Made by a program: the position numbers and the translations under genes. From JAFMJV01 sp963814315 (GTDB lineage Bacteria; Chloroflexota; Limnocylindria; Limnocylindrales; CSP1-4), in NCBI GenBank assembly GCA_963814315.1, contig CAWFCG010000003.1, positions 434,001-498,000 of the forward strand: a DNA stretch of 64,000 nucleotides. The letters run 5' to 3'. Shown here piece by piece: positions 7,275-14,913 of this stretch (the stretch's first letter is position 1; each line of letters opens with the position of its first letter). The notes under the pieces were generated by a model, which had not been told where the DNA came from, did not search any database, and saw only the letters and a program-made list of their open reading frames with translations.

Positions 7275-9698
7275 GTGACGGAGCTGCGCTTCGTCGACGT
7301 CGCCGTTGACGCCCCCGGGGTCCCGGGCGGCCGGACCTTCACCTATCGCGTCCCCGCGACCCTGGCTGACATCGCCCTCGGTGAATCGGTCATGGTCGAG
7401 TTCGGACGTCGCCGCGCGGTGGGAGTGGTGCTGGCTGAGGGGAACCGGCCAGACATGGAGGCCAAGCCGCTACTGGCACGCGTTCGCTCGGACGGGCCGC
7501 TGCTGGGTGCCCTGCGCTGTCGGCTGGCCGTGCATGTATCCGAGCACTACCTGGCGCCGCCGGGCATGGTGGTGCGGGCGATGCTGCCGCCGGGCACGCT
7601 GGAGCGCATCGAGCTGTTCGCAGTGGGGGAGGCCTCGGATGCGGAGGACGATCTGCTCGTGGCAGTCAACGCCGCTGGCGAGGAAGGTATCCGCGTGGAT
7701 GACCTGCCGCAGCCTGCCAGCCGCGCGACCCTGTTGCGTTCCTTGCGCGCCCTGGAGGCCGACGGCGCGGTACGACTCGAATGGCGCCTCCTGTCCGCCA
7801 CGGCTCGCCCGCGGCAGCAGCGCTGGGCAGCGCTGACCGACGCCGGCCGGGTGGCAGCCGACCGGCTGGCCGCCGATGAGCGGCCGGAAGGGGCGCCCTT
7901 GGGTCCGCGCCAGCGGGCCTTGCTGGCAGAGCTGGCGGCGGACCACGATGGCACCGATATGGCGGCGCGGCTGGCCGAGCGACACGGCGCATCGGCGGTG
8001 TCAGGGCTGGTCAAGCGCGGGCTGCTGGCGCTGGAGGTGCGCGCGCTCGAGCGTCGACCATTGGCGGGTCGTGCCGATCCGGCGCGCGGCAGTCGGCCGG
8101 GTGACTCCGAGTTGGACGGGGAGCAGGTCGCCGCGGTGGAGGCGGTGCGCGCGGCCATCGATCGGGGCCGCCACGAGACCTTTCTCCTGGAGGGCGAGAC
8201 CGCCAGCGGCAAGACGGCCGTCTACGCCGAAGTCATCGGTCAGGCGCTGGCGGCCGGTCGCGGCGCGTTGGTGCTGGTGCCGGAGATCGCGCTGGCGGTC
8301 CCTCTCGTCGATCGCTTGCACCACGACCTGGGGATCGACGTGGCCATGCTCCATAGCGCCATGAGCGATGGCGAACGTGGCGATGAATGGCGGCGCATCG
8401 CGACGGGCGAGGCCCGCGTGGTCGTCGGAACGCGCCTGGCGGCCCTCGCGCCGCCCGACCCGCTGGGTGTGATCGTGGTGGACGAAGAGCACGATCCCGC
8501 CTACAAGTCCGATCGGACGCCGCGCTACCAAGCCCGTGATGTGGCGGTCGCGCTGGGGAGCCTTGCCTGCGTGCCGGTGGTGCTGGGCTCGGCGACGCCG
8601 GACATCGTCAGCATCGGGCGGGCACGTGCTGGCTTGGTGCACCACCTTCGGCTGCACGGACGTCGTTCCGGAAGCCCGGTGAGGGTCGAGGTCACGGACA
8701 TGCGCGAGGAGCTGGCGGAGGGCAATCGCGGCCTGCTGTCAGCCTCGTTGGCGGCGGCCATGAGCGAACTCGACCGCGCGATGGGTGATCGTGCCATCCT
8801 GCTCATCAATCGTCGCGGTGCGGCCAGCGTGGTGCTCTGTCGCGACTGCGGCTACGTGCAGATCTGTCCAGAATGCCAGCGTCCGTTGGTCTTCCACGCC
8901 AGTGTCGTCGCGCTGCGCTGCCATCACTGCGGCGCCAGTGCGCCCGTAGCCAGGCGCTGTCCAGCCTGCGGGTCCGTGCGCATCCGCTACCTGGGGGGCG
9001 GCACGGAACGCGTCGAGCAGGAGCTCAAGGTGCGCTTCCCGCAGCTGCGCGTCGCTCGACTCGACCGAGATGTGGTCGAACGCAAGGGGGCTGCCGCTCG
9101 CGTCATCGACGACTTCACCGCGGGTGACTCGGACGTGCTCGTGGGCACCAGCCTGGTCGCCAAGGGTCTCGACATCCCCGAGGTGACGCTGGTGGGCATC
9201 GTCTCGGCGGACATCGCTCTCAACCTGCCCGACGAACGCGCCGCCGAACGCACTTGGCAACTGCTGACCCAGGCGGTCGGTCGTGCCGGGCGTGGTGATC
9301 GCCCTGGTCGGGCCATCGTGCAGACGTACCAGCCTGATCATCCCGCCATCATCGCCGTGGCCACGGGCGATGCCGCGACCTTCGTGGAGGAGGAGCTGGC
9401 CCGACGCCGGCGTTTTGGCTCACCGCCCTACGGCCGGCTCATAAAGCTGACGGTCGCGCTGTCCAAGCGTGAGGCGGCCCTGGCCGCGGCCGACGCCATG
9501 GTGGATCGGCTGCGGGCGCGATCACAGGAGTCGCAGGCGAAGGTGGCCGTGCTGGGTCCCGTGCCCGCGTACATCGCCCGACGCGGCGGACGATGGCGCT
9601 TCCAGGTGGTGCTGCGCGGCGCCGATCCGGCTGCGGTGCTGGGCGGCGACCCCGGCGCGCCGTGGTCGGTGGACGTCGATCCCGAGAGCCTGTTGTAG
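7275..9698 (+). CDS. priA: primosomal protein N' (replication restart helicase PriA)
   Basis: 3'-5' DNA helicase that reloads the replisome at stalled forks. 807 residues from GTG 7275, six bases after the gmk stop. The N-terminal DNA-binding domain (FTYRVPATL, with YLAPPGMVVRAMLPPG) is followed by a winged-helix stretch. Helicase motifs are Walker A GETASGKT at 307-314, VVDEEHD and SATPD. A zinc-binding cluster has eight cysteines in pairs (C522/C525, C531/C534, C549/C552, C562/C565), and GTSLVAKGLDIP and QAVGRAGRGDRPG follow. All expected catalytic motifs are intact. Last gene of the ileS string. Confidence 0.95.
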   Translation: MTELRFVDVAVDAPGVPGGRTFTYRVPATLADIALGESVMVEFGRRRAVGVVLAEGNRPDMEAKPLLARVRSDGPLLGALRCRLAVHVSEHYLAPPGMVVRAMLPPGTLERIELFAVGEASDAEDDLLVAVNAAGEEGIRVDDLPQPASRATLLRSLRALEADGAVRLEWRLLSATARPRQQRWAALTDAGRVAADRLAADERPEGAPLGPRQRALLAELAADHDGTDMAARLAERHGASAVSGLVKRGLLALEVRALERRPLAGRADPARGSRPGDSELDGEQVAAVEAVRAAIDRGRHETFLLEGETASGKTAVYAEVIGQALAAGRGALVLVPEIALAVPLVDRLHHDLGIDVAMLHSAMSDGERGDEWRRIATGEARVVVGTRLAALAPPDPLGVIVVDEEHDPAYKSDRTPRYQARDVAVALGSLACVPVVLGSATPDIVSIGRARAGLVHHLRLHGRRSGSPVRVEVTDMREELAEGNRGLLSASLAAAMSELDRAMGDRAILLINRRGAASVVLCRDCGYVQICPECQRPLVFHASVVALRCHHCGASAPVARRCPACGSVRIRYLGGGTERVEQELKVRFPQLRVARLDRDVVERKGAAARVIDDFTAGDSDVLVGTSLVAKGLDIPEVTLVGIVSADIALNLPDERAAERTWQLLTQAVGRAGRGDRPGRAIVQTYQPDHPAIIAVATGDAATFVEEELARRRRFGSPPYGRLIKLTVALSKREAALAAADAMVDRLRARSQESQAKVAVLGPVPAYIARRGGRWRFQVVLRGADPAAVLGGDPGAPWSVDVDPESLL

Positions 9699-9737
9699 GG
9701 CCGCCACCGCGCGAGGCCGCCAGCGCGGGGCCTTGCC

Positions 9738-9743
9738 TATACT
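9738..9743 (+). promoter_or_regulatory. -10 element of def (leaderless type)
   Basis: TATACT seven bases before the def ATG at 9751, with no ribosome binding site between them. A GC-rich inverted repeat (CCGCGC at 9707-9712, GCGCGG at 9723-9728) lies just upstream. It may end priA transcription. Confidence 0.55.
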
Positions 9744-9750
9744 TTGGGCC

Positions 9751-10266
9751 ATGACCGTCAAGCCCATCCTGCTCCTCGGAGACCCACGGCTGCGCCTCAA
9801 GGGCGAGCCGGTCGACAGCTTCAGCAAGTACCTGCACGAGCTACTCGATGACCTCACGCACACCATGCGCGACGCGCCCGGCGTCGGCTTGGCTGCACCC
9901 CAGATCGGTGAAGCCAAGCAGGTCTGCGTCATCGAGGTCGAGGGCCGACTGTACGAGCTAGTCAATCCGGTCATCACCCGTTCATCAGGTGAGGACGAAG
10001 ACCTGGAGGGCTGCCTGTCAGTGCCCGGCTACGTGGCCTACGTGAAGCGCAAGGAGAAGGTCTGGGTGGAGGCGCAGGACCGCGAGGGCAAGCGTATCCG
10101 GTCGGTCGGCAGTGGTCTGCTGGCGCGTGCCATGCAGCACGAGCTGGACCACCTCGATGGCAAGCTCTACATCGACTACCTCGAGTCGTTCGACGACCTC
10201 ATCCCGGTAAGCAAGATCGAGGCGGAGGCGGCCGAGTCAGGTCAGGAGATGCCGGCGCTGGGCTGA
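9751..10266 (+). CDS. def: peptide deformylase
   Basis: Fe(II)/Zn enzyme that removes the formyl group from nascent N-terminal methionine. 171 residues from ATG 9751. The three diagnostic motifs are present: GVGLAAPQIG, EGCLSVPG (metal-binding Cys) and QHELDHLDG (two metal-binding His and the catalytic Glu). It is coupled to fmt through a TGATG junction, so the enzyme that adds the formyl group and the one that removes it are made together. Upstream reading frame was rejected because it lies inside priA in another frame and the promoter sits at 9738. Confidence 0.96.
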   Translation: MTVKPILLLGDPRLRLKGEPVDSFSKYLHELLDDLTHTMRDAPGVGLAAPQIGEAKQVCVIEVEGRLYELVNPVITRSSGEDEDLEGCLSVPGYVAYVKRKEKVWVEAQDREGKRIRSVGSGLLARAMQHELDHLDGKLYIDYLESFDDLIPVSKIEAEAAESGQEMPALG

Positions 10267-11207
10267 TGGCCACGGCCGTGGATCGTCGTCCGCGTACCCT
10301 GTTCTTCGGCAGTGGCCCCGTGGCCCTGCCGGCATTGACGCGCCTGCTCAAGTCGGGACTGGTGGAGGTCGTCGCGGTCATCACCACGCCGCCGCGGCCG
10401 GCTGGACGCAAACAGGTCTTGATGCCGACGCCGGTGGCGGAACTGGCGTCGGCGCAGGGATCGCCAGTCTGCACGCCGACCTCGCTGCGGGATGCGGACG
10501 TGGTCGAGGAGCTGCGCAGGCTCGATCCCGAGCTCATCGTGCTGGCCGACTACGGGCGCATCATCCCGGCGGCCGTGCTGTCGCTGCCGCGCCTGGGCGC
10601 GCTCAACATCCACCCTTCGCTGTTGCCGCGACATCGCGGCGCGGCGCCGGTCCAGGGCGCCATCGCGTCAGGCGACTCGATCACCGGCGTGACGTTGATG
10701 CGCATGGACGAGGGCCTCGATACCGGGCCCATCGTGGCCCGGTCCGAGCTGCCCTTGAACGGTGACGAGACGGCGCCGGAGCTGGAAGGGCGCCTGGCCT
10801 TGATGGGTGCCGAGCTGCTCGTCACGTCACTGCCGGCCTGGCTCGCGGGATCGCTCGGGGCCCGTCCCCAGGCGGACGATGGCGCCACGCTGACACGGCA
10901 GCTGCGCCGCGAGGATGGCCGCCTGGACTCGGGAAGGCCGGCGCTCGAGCTGGAGCGGCTGGTGCGTGCGTACCTGCCTTGGCCGGGCACCTTCGTCGAG
11001 CTCGGCGGCGAACGCTTGAAGGTGTGGCGGGCAAGCGTCGCGGCTGAGGCCGGCTCGGCCAGGCCGGGTGAGCTGGGTGAGTTGGTGCCCGACGGTGACT
11101 CGATCGCCTTGGTCACTGCCGACGGATCACTTCGGCTCGACGAGGTCCAACCGGTAGGCAAACGCCGCATGAGCGGAGCGGACTACCGTAGAGGACGGCG
11201 ACTGTAG
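10266..11207 (+). CDS. fmt: methionyl-tRNA formyltransferase
   Basis: Transfers a formyl group from 10-formyl-tetrahydrofolate to Met-tRNAfMet. 313 residues; the ATG overlaps the def stop by one base. The N-terminal catalytic domain has FFGSGPVALPAL, the folate-binding NIHPSLLPRHRGAAPVQGAI segment with the catalytic Asn-His, and MDEGLDTGPI. The C-terminal tRNA-binding domain shows the usual RAYLPWPGTF and ends GADYRRGRRL. Length and motif order are typical. Confidence 0.95.
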   Translation: MATAVDRRPRTLFFGSGPVALPALTRLLKSGLVEVVAVITTPPRPAGRKQVLMPTPVAELASAQGSPVCTPTSLRDADVVEELRRLDPELIVLADYGRIIPAAVLSLPRLGALNIHPSLLPRHRGAAPVQGAIASGDSITGVTLMRMDEGLDTGPIVARSELPLNGDETAPELEGRLALMGAELLVTSLPAWLAGSLGARPQADDGATLTRQLRREDGRLDSGRPALELERLVRAYLPWPGTFVELGGERLKVWRASVAAEAGSARPGELGELVPDGDSIALVTADGSLRLDEVQPVGKRRMSGADYRRGRRL

Positions 11208-11218
11208 CGCGGCGGCGT

Positions 11219-11246
11219 CCCATCCTCGGCCACCCATCCTCGGCCA
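11219..11246 (+). repeat. 14-base direct tandem duplication upstream of rlmN
   Basis: CCCATCCTCGGCCA occurs twice with no spacer, ending 17 bases before the rlmN -10 element. It occupies the place where a -35 element or regulator site would lie. Confidence 0.7.
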
Positions 11247-11263
11247 CATCCGCGCTTGGGCGC

Positions 11264-11269
11264 TACCAT
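11264..11269 (+). promoter_or_regulatory. -10 element of rlmN (leaderless type)
   Basis: TACCAT nine bases before ATG 11279, with no ribosome binding site. A small GCGC-TTGG-GCGC inverted repeat (11252-11263) abuts it. Confidence 0.45.
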
Positions 11270-11278
11270 TCGGCCTCG

Positions 11279-12520
11279 ATGCCCAACCCCGACCTCTCTC
11301 TGGTGCCTGACCCAGTCGTACCGCTGATCGATCTGCCAGCCAGCGGCCCGATGGATCCCCGGCCCGGCATCTCCGACGCCTCACCCGCCGAGCTGCTGTC
11401 CTGGTTCGCCGACCATGGCGAGGCGGCGTTTCGCGCCCGGCAGCTGGCCGATCACGTCTGGTCCGGCCGCGCCCGCTCCTTCGACGACATCCATACCCTG
11501 CCGGGACCCTTGCGCACCACGCTGGAGCAGACGTACCGCTTCTGCACGCTGACCGCGACCGAGCGTCGTAGCGCGGACGGCGGTCTCACCGACAAGGCGC
11601 TGCACTCGCTCGATGACGGTCGTGCTGTCGAATCGGTGCTGATGCGCTACCCGGCGCGCGGCTCCCGGCGCGATCGCACCACGCTGTGCATCTCCAGTCA
11701 GGCTGGCTGCGCGGTCGGCTGCCCCTTCTGCGCCACCGGTGAGCTGGGGCTATGGCGAGACCTGCGCACCTCGGAGATCATCGACCAGGCACGCTATTGG
11801 CGCAATGAGCTGGCCGCCGAGGACCGGCGCCTGACCAACATCGTCTTCATGGGCATGGGTGAGCCGTTGCTCAACCCCGACGCGGTGCTGGCCGCCTGCA
11901 GCGCCCTCAGTGACGGCAACCGATTCGGATTGGGGCAGCGCCACATCACCGTCAGCACCAGCGGCGTCATCCCGGGCATCGAGCGCATGACCGACCTGCG
12001 TCGGCAGTACAAGCTGGCGGTGTCCCTCCACGCCGCCCGCCCTGAGCTGCGCGACGTGTTGGTGCCGCTCAACCGTAAGTACCCGCTGCAGGATGTCGTG
12101 GCTGCGGCCACCGCCTACGCCGCTGCCACTGGTCGCCGCATCACCTACGAGATGGTGATGATCGATGGCATCAATGACACGCCGGCCGACGCCCACGCCG
12201 CGGCGGATCTGCTGCGAGGGCGGCTCGCACATGTCAACCTCATTCCCATGAACCCGGTCGCCCACACGCCCTGGCGCCCCTCGTCACCCGAGCGGGTCGA
12301 AGCCTTTGCCACCACCTTGCGCGCGGTCGGGCTGCACACCACCGTTCGTCGCAATCGTGGCCTGGACATCGGCGCGGCTTGTGGTCAGCTGGCGGCAGAG
12401 ATGGCTGGCGCCCCGGCGCCGGTCGCGGTCCAGCAACGCCGTGAAGCGATCGAACGCCGCAGTGCCGCCGCGCTCCTCGACCTGGCTGGTCCCATGACGC
12501 AGCCGGGCAGCAGCCTGTGA
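11279..12520 (+). CDS. rlmN: dual-specificity 23S rRNA/tRNA adenine-C2 methyltransferase
   Basis: Radical-SAM enzyme that methylates C2 of A2503 in 23S rRNA and A37 in some tRNAs. 413 residues. The [4Fe-4S] cluster motif is CAVGCPFC in SSQAGCAVGCPFCATGELG, followed by FMGMGEPLLNPDAV and STSGVIPGI. The resolving cysteine lies in GLDIGAACGQL near the C-terminus. About 35 residues precede the family-like start of the fold and 35 follow it, with no known domain in either tail. First gene of rlmN-rpe-dtd-sulfotransferase. Confidence 0.95.
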   Translation: MPNPDLSLVPDPVVPLIDLPASGPMDPRPGISDASPAELLSWFADHGEAAFRARQLADHVWSGRARSFDDIHTLPGPLRTTLEQTYRFCTLTATERRSADGGLTDKALHSLDDGRAVESVLMRYPARGSRRDRTTLCISSQAGCAVGCPFCATGELGLWRDLRTSEIIDQARYWRNELAAEDRRLTNIVFMGMGEPLLNPDAVLAACSALSDGNRFGLGQRHITVSTSGVIPGIERMTDLRRQYKLAVSLHAARPELRDVLVPLNRKYPLQDVVAAATAYAAATGRRITYEMVMIDGINDTPADAHAAADLLRGRLAHVNLIPMNPVAHTPWRPSSPERVEAFATTLRAVGLHTTVRRNRGLDIGAACGQLAAEMAGAPAPVAVQQRREAIERRSAAALLDLAGPMTQPGSSL

Positions 12521-13231
12521 CGGGCGAACACGGTGTGCTGGTCTCTGCCAGCATCCTCAATGCCGACTTCAGCCGCCTCGACCGAGTCGTCCACAAGATG
12601 GAGCGAGCTGGCGTCGACCGCCTGCACCTCGACGTGATGGATGGCCACTTCGTCGACAACATCACCTTCGGACCCGACCTGGTGGCGGCCTTCCGGCGGC
12701 TCACGGAGATGCCGCTCGACGTGCACCTGATCGATCTCCGAGCCAGCCCGATATGTGGACCGTTTCATCGAAGCCGATGCGCAGACCATCACCTTCCACG
12801 TCGAGACCGAGGAGACCGCGGAGCGCAAGTCCGATGCCATCGCCGCCATCCACGCCGCCGGACAAGGGGCCGGCTTGGCGGTCAGCCCCGACACCCCGGT
12901 CGCGGCCGTCGCACCCTGGCTGGAACAGCTGGACATCATCATGGTCATGAGCGTGTATCCCGGCTGGGGCGGGCAGGGTTTCATCCCCGAGGTGGCGCCC
13001 AAGATCGCCGAAGCCCGCGCCATGCTGGCCACGGCCGGCCGCGGCGGGCTGGTACACGTGGACGGCGGCGTCAACAGCAAGACGGCCGAGGTCGTGGGCA
13101 GTCACGGCATCGATGTCTGCATCGTCGGCTCGGCGCTCTTCCAGCGCGGCCAGGATGCCTCCGATGAAGTGGATCTCGTCAAGGAGCTGGCCGCTCGCGG
13201 TCGCGGGGCCTTCGCCGCCGGCAGTCGCTGA
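12517..13231 (+). pseudogene. rpe: ribulose-phosphate 3-epimerase interrupted by a single-base frameshift
   Basis: Interconverts ribulose-5-phosphate and xylulose-5-phosphate. GTG 12517 overlaps the rlmN stop. The first frame gives SASILNADFSRL, HLDVMDGHFVDNITFGPDLV and PLDVHLI, then becomes nonsense. The rest of the protein continues in another frame: YVDRFIEADAQTITFH, MSVYPGWGGQGFIPE, VHVDGGVNSKTA and IVGSALF. Removing the C at 12732 (in CTGATCGATCTCC) restores the expected DVHLMISEPARYVDRF and gives one frame of 237 residues ending at 13231. All active-site motifs are otherwise intact, so this is either a very recent mutation or a sequence error. Confidence 0.9.
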
Positions 13232-13234
13232 CCG

Positions 13235-13678
13235 ATGCGCGTCCTGTTGCAGCGCGTCACGTGCGCCGAGGTCCGCGTCGCGGGCGAGGTCGTCGGCTCC
13301 ATCGGTCCCGGGATCATGGCGCTCGTCGGTGTGGGACCGCATGACACCGCTGCCGTTGCCGCAGCTCTGGCCGCGAAGTCGGTAGACCTGCGGATCTTTC
13401 GGGACGAAGAGGGTCGGACCAACCGATCGCTGATCGATGTCGGCGGAGCCATGCTGGTGGTCAGTCAGTTCACGCTCTATGGCGACACTCGGCGCGGCCG
13501 CCGTCCTTCGTTCATCGGCGCGGCGGAGCCCGACCTTGCGGCTACGCTGGTCGAGGCCTTCGCGACCGAGGTGGAGGCGCGCGAGATCGAGGTGGGCCGC
13601 GGTGAGTTCGGCGCCGAGATGGAAGTCGGGCTCGTCAACGACGGACCCATGACCATCTGGCTCGACAGCGACGCCTGA
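13235..13678 (+). CDS. dtd: D-aminoacyl-tRNA deacylase
   Basis: Removes D-amino acids, and glycine mischarged on tRNA-Ala, from tRNA, protecting translation. 147 residues, the family length. It begins MRVLLQRV and carries both catalytic-pocket motifs, SQFTLYGD and, as NDGPMTIWLDS, the NxGPxT motif. ATG 13235 follows the rpe stop by three bases, and the stop overlaps the next gene as TGATG. Confidence 0.95.
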   Translation: MRVLLQRVTCAEVRVAGEVVGSIGPGIMALVGVGPHDTAAVAAALAAKSVDLRIFRDEEGRTNRSLIDVGGAMLVVSQFTLYGDTRRGRRPSFIGAAEPDLAATLVEAFATEVEAREIEVGRGEFGAEMEVGLVNDGPMTIWLDSDA

Positions 13679-14547
13679 TGGCGGCTCGCGGTCGGCTGTC
13701 CGACCGGGTGCGAAACCGCGTCGAGCGGTTGCGACTGCATCGCTGGCGGAGCGCAGCCTATCGTTCGGCCGAGCCTCACATCGTCATGGGCGGGGCGCCT
13801 CGCAGTGGCACCACCGTGTTGCGCAAGCTTTTCGACCGTCATCCCGACATCTGCTGTGGTGCCGAGACCAAGATCTTCGTGCCGGCCGCATTCAACCTCG
13901 CCTGGCTGGCCGAGTCCTACGCCATCCCGCTGTCAGACCTGCAGGCGATACGCGCCCGTGCGTCGTCCCAGGCCGCGTTCATCGACGCCTTCGCGGGCCG
14001 GGCGCGAGCTGACGCGGCCAAGGCACGTTGGGCTGAGAAGACGCCCCAGAACATCCGCAGCCTCGACTGGATCCTGGCACGGTTCCCGGAGGCCTCGGTG
14101 ATCCACATCATCCGGGACGGGCGTGACGTGGTCTGCTCGATGCGCCAGCATCCCGACTGGCGCTGGGTCGATGGCGCCTGGCAGAAGGTGTTGGTGGCGC
14201 GCTCGGTCGAGTGGTATGCCAAGCGCTGGCTGGCGGATACCGCGGCAGGACTCGCTTGGCGTGACGACGCGCGCTACGTGGAGGTGCGCTACGAGGACCT
14301 GGTGGCCGATCCGCCGGCTGTCCTGCGCGCTATCTGCGATGGTATCGGGGCGACTGCCGACGCCACTTGGGTGGCGGGGGTGGGGCAGCGTGAGGCTGCG
14401 CCCGAACACAGCGAGCGCCCCGACTACGGGGGTGCCGTGAGCAGCGCCTCGGTGGGGCGCTGGCGCGAGGACCTCAGTGCCGCTGAGCGGCACGAGGTGG
14501 AGCGGCTCTGTGGGCCGCGATTACGTGAGCTGGGCTACGAAGCCTGA
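13678..14547 (+). CDS. PAPS-dependent sulfotransferase family protein
   Basis: 289 residues with the hallmarks of sulfotransferases that use 3'-phosphoadenosine-5'-phosphosulfate. The 5'-phosphosulfate-binding loop is GAPRSGTTVLRKL, and the 3'-phosphate site is VIHIIRDGRDVVCSM. RYEDLVADP and a late GRWREDLS match the family. No signal peptide or membrane helix is seen, although the N-terminus is strongly basic (RVRNRVERLRLHRWR). The acceptor may be a carbohydrate or a tyrosine; nothing nearby identifies it. It is translationally coupled to dtd, an unusual partner, and its last 13 bases overlap rpmB tail to tail. Confidence 0.85.
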   Translation: MAARGRLSDRVRNRVERLRLHRWRSAAYRSAEPHIVMGGAPRSGTTVLRKLFDRHPDICCGAETKIFVPAAFNLAWLAESYAIPLSDLQAIRARASSQAAFIDAFAGRARADAAKARWAEKTPQNIRSLDWILARFPEASVIHIIRDGRDVVCSMRQHPDWRWVDGAWQKVLVARSVEWYAKRWLADTAAGLAWRDDARYVEVRYEDLVADPPAVLRAICDGIGATADATWVAGVGQREAAPEHSERPDYGGAVSSASVGRWREDLSAAERHEVERLCGPRLRELGYEA

Positions 14548-14756
14548 GCCGTCGCGCCCCGAGAGGCGGACTTCATCAGGGTGCGGCGGCAGCGGGTGCA
14601 GATCATCGTCCGCGTCACTTGGCCGCCCTCGTAGATCTTCAGCTGCTGCAGATTGACGTTGTAGCGACGACGCGCACGTACGCGGTTCATCCCCGACGAC
14701 TGGGGGTTGTATCCGCCCATGGAGGTCTTGCCGCACTTCGCGCAGGAGCGAGCCAT
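14535..14756 (-). CDS. rpmB: 50S ribosomal protein L28
   Basis: 73 residues, MARSCAKCGKTSMGG onward, with a CxxC pair near the N-terminus and CTRC later, the zinc-binding form of L28. ATG 14756 was preferred to ATG 14762 because GAGG at 14763-14766 sits six bases before it but directly touches the other. It is transcribed against the sulfotransferase gene and divergently from the DAK2 gene, as in the rpmB-yloV neighbourhood of Firmicutes but without yloU. Confidence 0.95.
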   Translation of the reverse strand: MARSCAKCGKTSMGGYNPQSSGMNRVRARRRYNVNLQQLKIYEGGQVTRTMICTRCRRTLMKSASRGATAQAS

Positions 14757-14814
14757 GATCATCCTCAGGAGTTGGTGGATAGGGGTGGGTCGCGAACACG
14801 ACCGTACGGCCGCG

Positions 14815-14823
14815 TACTATACC
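14815..14823. promoter_or_regulatory. overlapping divergent -10 elements for rpmB and the DAK2 gene
   Basis: The sequence GTACTATACC reads TATAGT on the minus strand (14821-14816) toward rpmB and TACTAT or TATACC on the plus strand toward the DAK2 gene. The two -10 boxes share bases, so RNA polymerase could occupy only one direction at a time. The leader is about 50 bases for rpmB and about 25 before the upstream mini-ORF. Confidence 0.45.
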
Positions 14824-14853
14824 ATCGGGCCGCCAGAAGAGAGGGACTCGTTC

Positions 14854-14913
14854 GTGACCGATCATCGCCACATACCGGCCACGCCTGCTCGCGCAGAGGC
14901 TGGCACGACCTGA
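14854..14913 (+). CDS. possible 19-codon upstream ORF coupled to the DAK2 gene
   Basis: GTG 14854 is preceded by GAGGG (14841-14845) at eight bases. It encodes 19 residues starting VTDHRHIPATPARAEAG and stops with a TGA that overlaps the downstream ATG as TGATG. The main gene itself has no visible ribosome binding site, so this short frame could deliver ribosomes to it by reinitiation. No sequence conservation can be tested here; the call is an inference from signals alone. Confidence 0.3.
   Translation: MTDHRHIPATPARAEAGTT

Noticed and set aside
12517..13167. rpe as two separate genes
   Set aside because: The two pieces together make exactly one epimerase once one C is removed; a 216-residue first frame has no meaning after residue 72.
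14757..14762. ATG 14762 as the rpmB start
   Set aside because: GAGG directly touches it; ATG 14756 has normal spacing and gives the usual MARSC start.
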